The translations under genes were made by a program, and so were the position numbers. A stretch of DNA of 64,000 nt from Undibacterium paludis (GTDB lineage: Bacteria > Pseudomonadota > Gammaproteobacteria > Burkholderiales > Burkholderiaceae_D). Under the pieces are notes generated by a model. The model made no database searches and had not been told where the DNA came from. It worked only from the letters and a program-made list of their open reading frames with translations. Positions 54,212 through 62,753 of this stretch are shown here, one piece after another (the stretch's first letter is position 1; each line of letters begins with the position of its first letter). Location: contig NZ_JAKZHX010000007.1 of the NCBI RefSeq assembly GCF_022568815.1, forward strand, positions 277,748-341,747. Direction: 5' to 3'.

Positions 54212-54991
54212 TCAATTGGGTGCTGCGCCAAGGCGCGCAACCGTCACCGAGCCCGTCGATGAGTTACCTATTTGGGGGTCGCCATAGTAACTGACACTTC
54301 CGGAGCCTGCCAGGCTCATGCGCAGCATGTCTTTTGCCCAGACAACGGCATTGCCGGAACCACCAAGACTCAAGCTGACCTCGCGGGCATCAAGCCGACC
54401 TATTTTCAAAGCCCCATCGCCACCAATTGCGGCAGAGACTGAATTGGTGACACCGGCGGCCTCAAATGTACCGCTGCCCCCCAGTTGCACGCGGAGCATG
54501 CTGCTCTTTAATGAACTGATCCTGACGGCGCCGCCTCCACCGAGGCTGACATTGAGATCCGGGCTATTGAGCTGGTTTGCCCAGATGTGTCCCGAGTCGC
54601 TGATGGTAAGGGCATCTATTTGCCTGGCTTCGACGATGATCTTCAAAGAAGTCGGCTTCAAGCGGTAAGATTTCTTTTTTGACTTGATTGTCAGTGTGCC
54701 CCTATCGACCGATGCATCTATCAGTCCGATCAGGTTATCGTCACCGTCAATCGTAACGCGTTCAACGTTACCTATGCGCAGCTCCAGCTCTGCTGGAACG
54801 CCAAGGTTAATGGCGTTGTAAGCTGTTACGGGTCTGATCTGGTGTTCAATCTTGCCAGATCCGACGACGTCTTCACCCAGAAACCAGCCAAAGGTGGATG
54901 CCAGGGAAGAACTGGTCATGAAAGCAAGGCTAAGCGCTCCCAGCGTTTTGACAGTGAAGCGACGTGGTGCAATTTTAAGGGTCATGGACAT
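54212..54991 (-). CDS. DUF2807 (GIN-domain) exported protein
   Basis: A 259-residue protein with an N-terminal export signal (VKTLGALSLAFMTSSSLAS) and a repetitive beta-rich body with many GGSG/GGGG turns (VSLGGGGAVRI, VQLGGSGTFEAAG, LSLGGSGNAVVW, MSLAGSGSVSYYG), typical of the DUF2807 beta-solenoid. It is probably periplasmic or surface exposed; function unknown. It lies between mbtH and the divergent NRPS gene, but nothing ties it to the pathway. Confidence 0.85.
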   Translation of the reverse strand: MSMTLKIAPRRFTVKTLGALSLAFMTSSSLASTFGWFLGEDVVGSGKIEHQIRPVTAYNAINLGVPAELELRIGNVERVTIDGDDNLIGLIDASVDRGTLTIKSKKKSYRLKPTSLKIIVEARQIDALTISDSGHIWANQLNSPDLNVSLGGGGAVRISSLKSSMLRVQLGGSGTFEAAGVTNSVSAAIGGDGALKIGRLDAREVSLSLGGSGNAVVWAKDMLRMSLAGSGSVSYYGDPQIGNSSTGSVTVARLGAAPN

Positions 54992-55259
54992 CGGAATTCT
55001 CCTGGGTACTTCATATTGGTCAGTGCCAGCGAACGCGCCACCTTATCCCATCCTGGGGCAATTCGAAGCTGAGCATAAAAGTACTGCGATAGTACGGTCA
55101 AGCTATCAGATTTACTAGGTTGACGGTGCCAGTCCGGGTGCGCACACTTTGCTCCAGTTTCACTGTACTGCATCAATGTACTGCGTCAATGCAATGCGTT
55201 AAAAGTCATGGAACCAGCGTTTGCGTGTAACGGGTTTCTAATTCACTTCCTGGATAAGA

Positions 55260-58200
55260 ATGCACTCAGCCAAATCGTCATTTCAAATAGAAGTTCCCTT
55301 GTCATTGCGGCAAAGAGAAATCTATCTGGAGCACAGTCTTGAACCAGATGCACCCATCCATAACATCGGCGGGTACTACTGGTTCAATGGTCCATTTATT
55401 CAGGATGCATTTGAACAGGCAGTTCGCGACCTGATCAGTTGCAACGATGCACTACGTCTTGTGCTGCGGGAACAGGCTAATGATCCGTTCCCGCAACAAT
55501 GCATACTCCCGGAGGTCGATTCGAATCTGACAGTATCGCAGGCAGACTCTGATGCAGATGCCCTCTTCCAGATGCAGCAGAATCTGCAGTCGCCATTTGC
55601 CATGTTTGACCAACCTTTGTACCGGTTTGGCGTGATTGTCGTATCAGAACACCGGTGGGTTTTCTTCATGGCATTCCACCATCTGATCATGGACTCTGCA
55701 GGCATCACTCTCACCATGGCAAGGTTAGCGGAAATCTATCAACTTGGTTCGCCTTCCGGTGCGGGGTATCCGCAATTTCGTGATCTGCTGGAGGACGACA
55801 AAAATTATACTGATAGCGCAGCTTATCTTCGGGCTGGAGCCTATTGGAAAGGACGTGAGGGAAAACTGACTCCGTCCTTATTCGATAGAAGCAGGTCGAC
55901 GCAGCATGGCAAAAATGCGGCATTTGTCCACGAATTCGATTTATCACAAGAGCTTCATGACTCTCTGAGTAAAACGGCAGATGATATTGGAACCCAGCGT
56001 TTTCACCTGCTTGTCGGAGCAATATCCGGATATTTTTCACGTCTGCAGGGGCGTGACGAAATCACACTCGGCATATCATTGCTCAATCGTGGAAATGCGC
56101 AACGCAAGAATACGATAGGCCTGGCTGCAAGCGTGGCGCCTATTCAAATAACCTGTGACCCGGACGCGACTTTATTGTCAGCAACATCGATCGTTTCAAC
56201 ACAATTAAAGCAGGCATACCGGTTTCATCGCTATCCGCTTAGTTCCATCAATCGTGATATCGGCTTGCACCGGTCTGGCCGGACCAGGCTGTTTGACTTG
56301 ACGATCAGCTATCTGGTGAGTGACTTTGATCATGTCATGATCGGTGATGCGACGTCAGAGGGTTTTCTGCAGATTCCGCTACCCTTCGAATCAAAACCGC
56401 TTCAGATATATATCAATGACATGGACCTGACACGCCCGCTAAGAATCAGCATGGTTTGTAACGGGACGTATTTCAACCGCTCATCAGCTGCGACCATCAG
56501 CGAGGGGCTGATCGCCTTCCTTGAACATGCAGTTCGTCATCCGACCTCTTCTCTTTTTAATATACCGTCAGCAACTATCCAGGCAAAGCAAATTGCAGCT
56601 GATGTCAATAATGTTTCCATTCCAGAAGTGGGGGCACATGGTGCGCACGAAATCATTGAGCAGGTAGCACATACCTGCCCAGACAATACAGCTGTCGAGT
56701 GCGATGGCACTACCTTGAGCTATCAAGCCTTGATTACAAGAGCAAACCAGTTGGCGCATTTCCTGCAAAGTAATGGTGTCGAGAGCAACGCCGTTGTTGC
56801 CATATTCTCTGAACGTTCAATCGACATGGTGGTGGCAATTCTGGGAATCTGGAAAGCCGGCGCCGCTTACCTGCCGCTTGATCCGGCAGCACCAGCCTAT
56901 CGACTGGAAGGCGTGTTGCAAGATGCACAGGCTGATCTCGTTCTGACAGGAACAGTGAGTGACGTTGCACTGGAAAAAATACCTGCCAGCGTAACAAAGT
57001 TATCGATTTCTGGCGCTGATGTCGATGCAATGCCTGCTTTTCCCCTTGATAAACCATGTCATGCGGACCAGCTTGCTTACATCATCCATACATCTGGCTC
57101 CAGCGGAAAACCTAAAGGTGTCATGGTAAGCCACCGTGGTTTGAGCAGTTTGATCAGTGCTCAAAAACACCTGTTCGGGTTGAGTTCAGGAGAAAGCATT
57201 CTTCAATTTGCACGCCTGAGTTTTGATGCATCGATCTGGGAAATAGTCATGGCGCTTAGCGTGGGCGCCCGTCTCGTGCTGACAGCAAGTGAGCAACTGA
57301 TGCCAGGAGCAGCCTTGGCCAAAACGCTCAAGGACAATTACATCAACGTCGCGACCTTGCCACCGTCGTCCCTGCCATTTTTGAACGAATATGACTTGCC
57401 TTCGCTCCGTACTGTGATTTCAGCCGGAGAAGCATGTCCACTACCAGTGGCCAAACACTGGTCAGAACACACTGCCTTCTTCAATGCCTATGGCCCGACA
57501 GAAACCACGGTCTGCGCCAGTGCAGGCAGATACCATGGCGAAGACCGGGTCAGCATAGGACGTGCGCTCTCGAATTCCAGGCTATATGTACTTGATCAAC
57601 GCCTGATGCCAGTTCCGGCAGGTGTGGCGGGTGAACTCTATATCGCCGGTCCGGGCCTGGCTCGCGGATATATCAAGCAACAGGCGACGACGTCCGAACG
57701 CTTTGTCGCCAACCCGTTTGAAGTTGGCACCCGTATGTATCGTTCCGGCGACTTTGTTCGCATGCAGGAAGATGGCAGCCTCGAATTCATCGGGCGAGTT
57801 GATCATCAGGTAAAACGGAATGGATTTCGTATTGAACCAGGTGAAATTGAAAATGCCTTGTTGTCACACCCTGGTATCCAGCAAGCGACCGTGATTGCCC
57901 GGGACGGCGCAGACCAAAGTTGCGAACTGGTCGCCTATCTTGTTCCATTCGAAACTGCGACGCCAGATACCTTAGCGCGAATCGACACTAGTCAGATCAG
58001 GGCACATCTGTCGAGACATCTGCCGGACTACATGCTGCCAAACCACATCGTCTTTCTGACGCATATGCCATTGAATGCAAACGGGAAAGTCGAGAGATCA
58101 GATCTGCCTTTACCACCAATCAAGGTCGGAACAATGGTAGGCAGTGAAATCGCCTACGGATCAAATGAAGAAATCATAGCGAAAATCTGGTCCGAAGTAC

Positions 58201-58487
58201 TGGCTATTCCCCATATTGACCGCCGTGCAAATTTCTTCGATCTGGGTGGTGATTCTTTGCGGCTGGCCCGTGTTTTGCAATTACTCAATGCAAAGCTCTC
58301 GCTCAAACTCGCCTTTGTCGATCTTTTGCGAAATCCGACCATCAGCAGCCTTAATGATTACATCCTTTTGAATTCATCGCTGGTCAAAACCGGATCTGGC
58401 TCCGGTACGAAGAAATCGGGTGTATTGCGCAATGTACTCAATCGCCTGACAGGTCAGTCCAGAAACAACGGAAGGGACTTGCAATGA
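55260..58487 (+). CDS. Non-ribosomal peptide synthetase, module C-A-PCP
   Basis: A 1075-residue single-module NRPS. Order: condensation domain (residues about 12-430), adenylation domain (about 450-950) and carrier domain (about 970-1050, LGGDSL near residue 995). The condensation motif reads HHLIMDS (residues 140-146), with Ser in place of the usual Gly of HHxxxDG. The adenylation motifs are intact (IIHTSGSSGKPKGV, FNAYGPTETTV, NGKVERSDL). By eye the ten specificity residues read DAWTIAAVCK, close to the phenylalanine code DAWTIAAICK of GrsA. It overlaps the PKS gene by four bases. No export signal. Confidence 0.96.
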   Translation: MHSAKSSFQIEVPLSLRQREIYLEHSLEPDAPIHNIGGYYWFNGPFIQDAFEQAVRDLISCNDALRLVLREQANDPFPQQCILPEVDSNLTVSQADSDADALFQMQQNLQSPFAMFDQPLYRFGVIVVSEHRWVFFMAFHHLIMDSAGITLTMARLAEIYQLGSPSGAGYPQFRDLLEDDKNYTDSAAYLRAGAYWKGREGKLTPSLFDRSRSTQHGKNAAFVHEFDLSQELHDSLSKTADDIGTQRFHLLVGAISGYFSRLQGRDEITLGISLLNRGNAQRKNTIGLAASVAPIQITCDPDATLLSATSIVSTQLKQAYRFHRYPLSSINRDIGLHRSGRTRLFDLTISYLVSDFDHVMIGDATSEGFLQIPLPFESKPLQIYINDMDLTRPLRISMVCNGTYFNRSSAATISEGLIAFLEHAVRHPTSSLFNIPSATIQAKQIAADVNNVSIPEVGAHGAHEIIEQVAHTCPDNTAVECDGTTLSYQALITRANQLAHFLQSNGVESNAVVAIFSERSIDMVVAILGIWKAGAAYLPLDPAAPAYRLEGVLQDAQADLVLTGTVSDVALEKIPASVTKLSISGADVDAMPAFPLDKPCHADQLAYIIHTSGSSGKPKGVMVSHRGLSSLISAQKHLFGLSSGESILQFARLSFDASIWEIVMALSVGARLVLTASEQLMPGAALAKTLKDNYINVATLPPSSLPFLNEYDLPSLRTVISAGEACPLPVAKHWSEHTAFFNAYGPTETTVCASAGRYHGEDRVSIGRALSNSRLYVLDQRLMPVPAGVAGELYIAGPGLARGYIKQQATTSERFVANPFEVGTRMYRSGDFVRMQEDGSLEFIGRVDHQVKRNGFRIEPGEIENALLSHPGIQQATVIARDGADQSCELVAYLVPFETATPDTLARIDTSQIRAHLSRHLPDYMLPNHIVFLTHMPLNANGKVERSDLPLPPIKVGTMVGSEIAYGSNEEIIAKIWSEVLAIPHIDRRANFFDLGGDSLRLARVLQLLNAKLSLKLAFVDLLRNPTISSLNDYILLNSSLVKTGSGSGTKKSGVLRNVLNRLTGQSRNNGRDLQ

Positions 58488-61400
58488 TACGTTCACCAGA
58501 GAACAGGATCGCCATTATCGGTATGGCCGGGCGCTTTCCCGGTGCTGAAAACATAGATCAGTTATGGCATCTATTAAAAGATGGAAAAGAAGGAATCAGC
58601 CATTTCTCTGAGCACGACCTTCTGGCTGCTGGCGTACCCCAAAGTCTGCTGCAAGACGAAAATTATGTCCGCGCTTCAGGTTCTTTAAAGAATGTCGACC
58701 AGTTCGATGCTGGTTTCTTTGGCTTCACAAACAAGCAGGCAGCCGATCTTGATCCACAGCAACGGCTATTTCTTGAATGTGCTTGGGAAGCACTGGAAGA
58801 TGCCGGTTGTGATCCTGAAAGTGAAGCTGGTGCAATTGGTGTTTTCGCCGGCGCCGGGGCAAATCGATATGGCTTGCAAAATTTGCTTGATGAAATTCGC
58901 CAGCATCGTGTTATCGAGGTCATGCAACGCACTTTGGCCAGCGATAAGGATTTTTTGTCCACCCGCACCTCATACAAACTGAATCTGCGCGGACCTAGTG
59001 CGACATATCAAACTGCCTGTTCTACAGCTCTGTATGCAGTTCATGCAGCTTGCCAGAGTCTGATGAATGGTGAGTCAGATATTGCCATTGCAGGTGGTGT
59101 CAACGTCCACCTGCCTCAAGGTACAGGTTATCTTTACACAAACGGTGGAATTCTCTCGCGAGACGGGCACTGCCGGGCGTTCGACGCCCACGCAAGCGGC
59201 ACAGTCCCGGCTAGCGGCGCAGGCATAGTCGTATTACGTCGACTTGATCATGCTCTTGCCCATGGTAACCGCATTGATGCGACTATCCTGAATTCTGCTG
59301 TCAATAACGATGGATCATCGAAAGTTGGTTATACCGCTCCTAGCGTTGATGGGCAGCGCAGAGTCATTGAAGCAGCATTGAACGGTATAGACCCTGGCAG
59401 TATCGCTATGCTGGAAGCCCACGGCACTGGCACGGTACTGGGTGATGCTGTTGAATTGACGGCACTGTCTGAGGCATATGGAGTGCGCGCACCCGGACAG
59501 GCTGCATGTTCGATAGGTTCGATCAAGTCAAATCTGGGGCATCTGGATGCAGCAGCAGGCATTGCCGGATTGATCAAGACAGTCCTATGCCTCAAGCATC
59601 GTCAGTTTGTACCGACTCTTCATGTAGAGAATGTCCATGAACTGCTTGCCGAGAATTCAGGCGCATTTGTGCCGGATACCCGCTTGCGCCATTGGCCCCT
59701 TGGCTTGAGCGCACGCCGTGCCGGCGTGAGTTCTTTTGGCATGGGTGGCACCAATGTCCATATGATCCTGGAAGAGGCTCCTGTTACCAAAGCGCAACCG
59801 GAAAAAATCAGTGACGAACATCTCTTCGTCCTGTCGGCAAAAACGCCAACGGCTTTAGGTCTGGTCCGCGAACGTCTTGCAAAGCACCTCAGAGAACAGC
59901 CGGATGCTGCACTCAATGATGTTGCGCATACCTTGACGGCCGGGCGCAGTCGATTTGCATATCGCCAGGCAATTATTTCATCTAATCGTGACAAGCTGCT
60001 GGAGACCCTGGAGCGTGATATTGCACCATGGGCAGGCAAGGGTTCAGATATCTCCGTGGTGTTTTCGCTTGAGCATGCCGGGCATGAAGATGTGGCAGTT
60101 CTGGAAAGCCTCTACTATCGGGACAGAGACTGGCAAGACAGATTCAATGACTGCACCGCCTTGATACGCAGGCTTACAGAAATAAATATCGACATACACG
60201 TGTTAACCGGGGCCAGCAATCTTGCGAATGACCCGGTGTTGACAATGTGGCTGAGTTTCATTTCACAGTATTGCTCCGTAAGCATTTTGAAAATGAAAGG
60301 TGTATTGCCTGGCGTATTGGCTGGCGTTGGCATAGGGGAACTGGTTGCGGCAAATGTCGCAGGCGTATTTTCACTGGAAGATTGCATACGTATGCTGGAC
60401 GCCGGTTTGCGCGAAGATGTCAGTGCATTGACAAAGGTACTTGCATCGTCGATCGCTTCCCAGGCAGATATTCCATTGGTTTCTTTGACGACAGGACTTG
60501 AGCCTGCTCAGGCAGATCTTTCAGATGCCAGTTATTGGAGCAAGCGTCTTCAATATACACGGCCTCATTGCAGAACCAACGATCTGCAGGAAGATGAGGG
60601 CATCATCATTGTTCCTTGCGGGAGTAAGGACCTGGCTGATTTCTGCTCAAACATGCAAGACAGTCTGAGTGTCGACGGCGATCACAATCTGTTGCTTGCA
60701 GTCACAGGCTTACTATGGCTGCATGGCGCCAGGCTGGCATATGGCAAATCGCCTGCCAAAGGCGGTGTCTTGATTTCTTTGCCAACTTATCCGTTCGAGC
60801 GTGAGACCTGTTGGTTGACGGACGTAGCGCCATCGATGTCACATGCAAGCACGCCACAAATATATTTTCCGGTCTGGCAGCATTCCCCCATCTCTTCGTC
60901 TGTTTCGACTACGGGTACCTGGCTCATTCTCGGTCTGAACGAGACAATCGGTGACACGCTGGCTGATCAGTTGCTGCAAAATGGCTGCACAGTTATCCGC
61001 GCATCGTGGGGAAGAGAAAATGCACAACTGGCCACGGACAGGTTTTCCATAGCACCAGATGAAACCTGCGGCTTCGATTCTCTGATGCGCACTCTGGCAT
61101 CAAGGGACATTGAATTTATCACGCTGTCCCCCCCCTCCTTCATCGGAAGTACTCGGACAACAGAAAAAACACCGTCCGCAGAAATGGATGCTGCTTATCT
61201 CGCTATCGTACGGCTTGTCAGTGCATTGATGCGTGACAAGTCTCAGACATCACTACACATGGCAGTCGTCGGCAAGAATTTTTCCCCTGATTTGCAATCA
61301 ATGAGTAATATTGATCATGCAGCAATCCATGTGTTACCGCGCTTGCTTGTACAAGAATGGCCAGGGCTGAGCAGCAAAGTCATCGACTTGCCACCATTGG

Positions 61401-62656
61401 ACATCGATACCGACAATGCGGATGAAGCACAGAAATATGCGAAGTGGATCAGCGCCGAACTGGCAGGCACGACATCCGATCTATCCATTGCCTACAGGAG
61501 TAACCTGCGCCTGGTACGCAGGTTTATTGCCAGCACTGACGAGGAAGAAGTTGCTTCCGCCATCCGTCACTCTGGTGTCTACCTGATTACGGGTGGTCTG
61601 GGTGACATTGGTACAGAACTGGCACTTTTCCTGGCTCGCCACTATCAGGCACGTCTTATATTGTTGTCCAGACATGGCTTACCCTCAAGACATGAATGGG
61701 ATGCCGCCCTCACTGACAATCGATTGACAGATTCCGTCAGACGCCGCATAGAAACCATACGTGAGATTGAGACATTGGGCGGGAAAGCTTGCGTGGTAGC
61801 AGCAGATACGGCTGACACGAAGACACTGGCAGCCGCCCTGGTAAAAGGGGAGCAAGAGTTGGGCGCAATTTCCGGCGTGTTCCATCTTGCGGCTGATCTG
61901 GACGACGCATCGGTACAAACACCGCTTGCAACTTTAAAACACGAACACCTGGAACGCCAATATCACCCGAAAGTACTTGGTGCACTGGCTCTGGAACAGG
62001 TTCTAAAAGGACGCTTACTGGATTTCGCCGTTCTCTTCTCTTCTACTTCAGCAATACTGGGCGGTACCGGTTTTGGTGCATACGCTGCAGCCAATGCCAC
62101 GCTGGATGCACTTGCATATGCACAGCGACTATGCGGGGACAAGCCATGGCTCACCATCAATTGGGACGGATGGAATACGCATGGCCTTGGTGTTGCTGCG
62201 TCAACAGCGATAGGCGTCGAGGAAGGAATGAAAATTTTGCTGCGCGCACTGAGTTGTGTGGGTATACCACAATTAATTGTATCCAAATCCGACTTTCCGG
62301 CACTTGCAGCAAAGGCACTTCTACGTGCGACAACGCAGGCTTCCACGGCTAACTCGGTCAAGACAACTGATTCAGCAAGCATTGCCCCTCAGGTAAGCGA
62401 GCTGGAACGCCTGATTATCGACATTTGGGAAAAAAATCTCGGGATTGCCGGTATTGGCTTGCACGATGATTTCTTCGCAGTCGGCGGCGACTCCCTGGCC
62501 TTGCTGGGAGTGACTTCAGGTATCACCCAGGTGTTGCATGTTGACGTACCGATGCGTGATTACTCTCGTCATGGCATGACGGTAGCCGGATTTGCCAGCG
62601 CTATCGTCGCTTATTTTGAACAACTCAAGGCACGACAGACGGAGAACACCGTTTGA
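58484..62656 (+). CDS. Type I polyketide synthase module KS-(degenerate AT)-KR-ACP
   Basis: A 1390-residue PKS. The ketosynthase (residues about 8-430) has the full triad: Cys179 in TACSTAL, His313 in EAHGTGT and His353 in SNLGH. An acyltransferase-like region (about 520-790) keeps the post-AT end (LPTYPFERETCWL), but the catalytic GHSxGE is replaced by GVGIGE at residues 614-619 and the N-terminal GQGxQ is lost. A ketoreductase follows, with ITGGLGDIG near 1033 and Tyr in YAAANA near 1199. An ACP with GGDSL lies near 1335. It should add and reduce one ketide unit after the first amino acid, but malonyl loading would need another AT. Confidence 0.95.
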   Translation: MIRSPENRIAIIGMAGRFPGAENIDQLWHLLKDGKEGISHFSEHDLLAAGVPQSLLQDENYVRASGSLKNVDQFDAGFFGFTNKQAADLDPQQRLFLECAWEALEDAGCDPESEAGAIGVFAGAGANRYGLQNLLDEIRQHRVIEVMQRTLASDKDFLSTRTSYKLNLRGPSATYQTACSTALYAVHAACQSLMNGESDIAIAGGVNVHLPQGTGYLYTNGGILSRDGHCRAFDAHASGTVPASGAGIVVLRRLDHALAHGNRIDATILNSAVNNDGSSKVGYTAPSVDGQRRVIEAALNGIDPGSIAMLEAHGTGTVLGDAVELTALSEAYGVRAPGQAACSIGSIKSNLGHLDAAAGIAGLIKTVLCLKHRQFVPTLHVENVHELLAENSGAFVPDTRLRHWPLGLSARRAGVSSFGMGGTNVHMILEEAPVTKAQPEKISDEHLFVLSAKTPTALGLVRERLAKHLREQPDAALNDVAHTLTAGRSRFAYRQAIISSNRDKLLETLERDIAPWAGKGSDISVVFSLEHAGHEDVAVLESLYYRDRDWQDRFNDCTALIRRLTEINIDIHVLTGASNLANDPVLTMWLSFISQYCSVSILKMKGVLPGVLAGVGIGELVAANVAGVFSLEDCIRMLDAGLREDVSALTKVLASSIASQADIPLVSLTTGLEPAQADLSDASYWSKRLQYTRPHCRTNDLQEDEGIIIVPCGSKDLADFCSNMQDSLSVDGDHNLLLAVTGLLWLHGARLAYGKSPAKGGVLISLPTYPFERETCWLTDVAPSMSHASTPQIYFPVWQHSPISSSVSTTGTWLILGLNETIGDTLADQLLQNGCTVIRASWGRENAQLATDRFSIAPDETCGFDSLMRTLASRDIEFITLSPPSFIGSTRTTEKTPSAEMDAAYLAIVRLVSALMRDKSQTSLHMAVVGKNFSPDLQSMSNIDHAAIHVLPRLLVQEWPGLSSKVIDLPPLDIDTDNADEAQKYAKWISAELAGTTSDLSIAYRSNLRLVRRFIASTDEEEVASAIRHSGVYLITGGLGDIGTELALFLARHYQARLILLSRHGLPSRHEWDAALTDNRLTDSVRRRIETIREIETLGGKACVVAADTADTKTLAAALVKGEQELGAISGVFHLAADLDDASVQTPLATLKHEHLERQYHPKVLGALALEQVLKGRLLDFAVLFSSTSAILGGTGFGAYAAANATLDALAYAQRLCGDKPWLTINWDGWNTHGLGVAASTAIGVEEGMKILLRALSCVGIPQLIVSKSDFPALAAKALLRATTQASTANSVKTTDSASIAPQVSELERLIIDIWEKNLGIAGIGLHDDFFAVGGDSLALLGVTSGITQVLHVDVPMRDYSRHGMTVAGFASAIVAYFEQLKARQTENTV

Positions 62657-62753
62657 AAAGCAATAACCGGGATTAGCTACACCGTCAGCAATGAATGATT
62701 AATTCAATTTGGTATTTCTTTTTCTATCTGTGTAATTCGGAAGGTATTGAAGA

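Noticed and set aside
55075..55100. Second lux box before the NRPS gene
   Set aside because: GTACT-GCGAT-AGTAC is a neat inverted repeat but its spacing (CT-N5-AG) does not fit a lux box.
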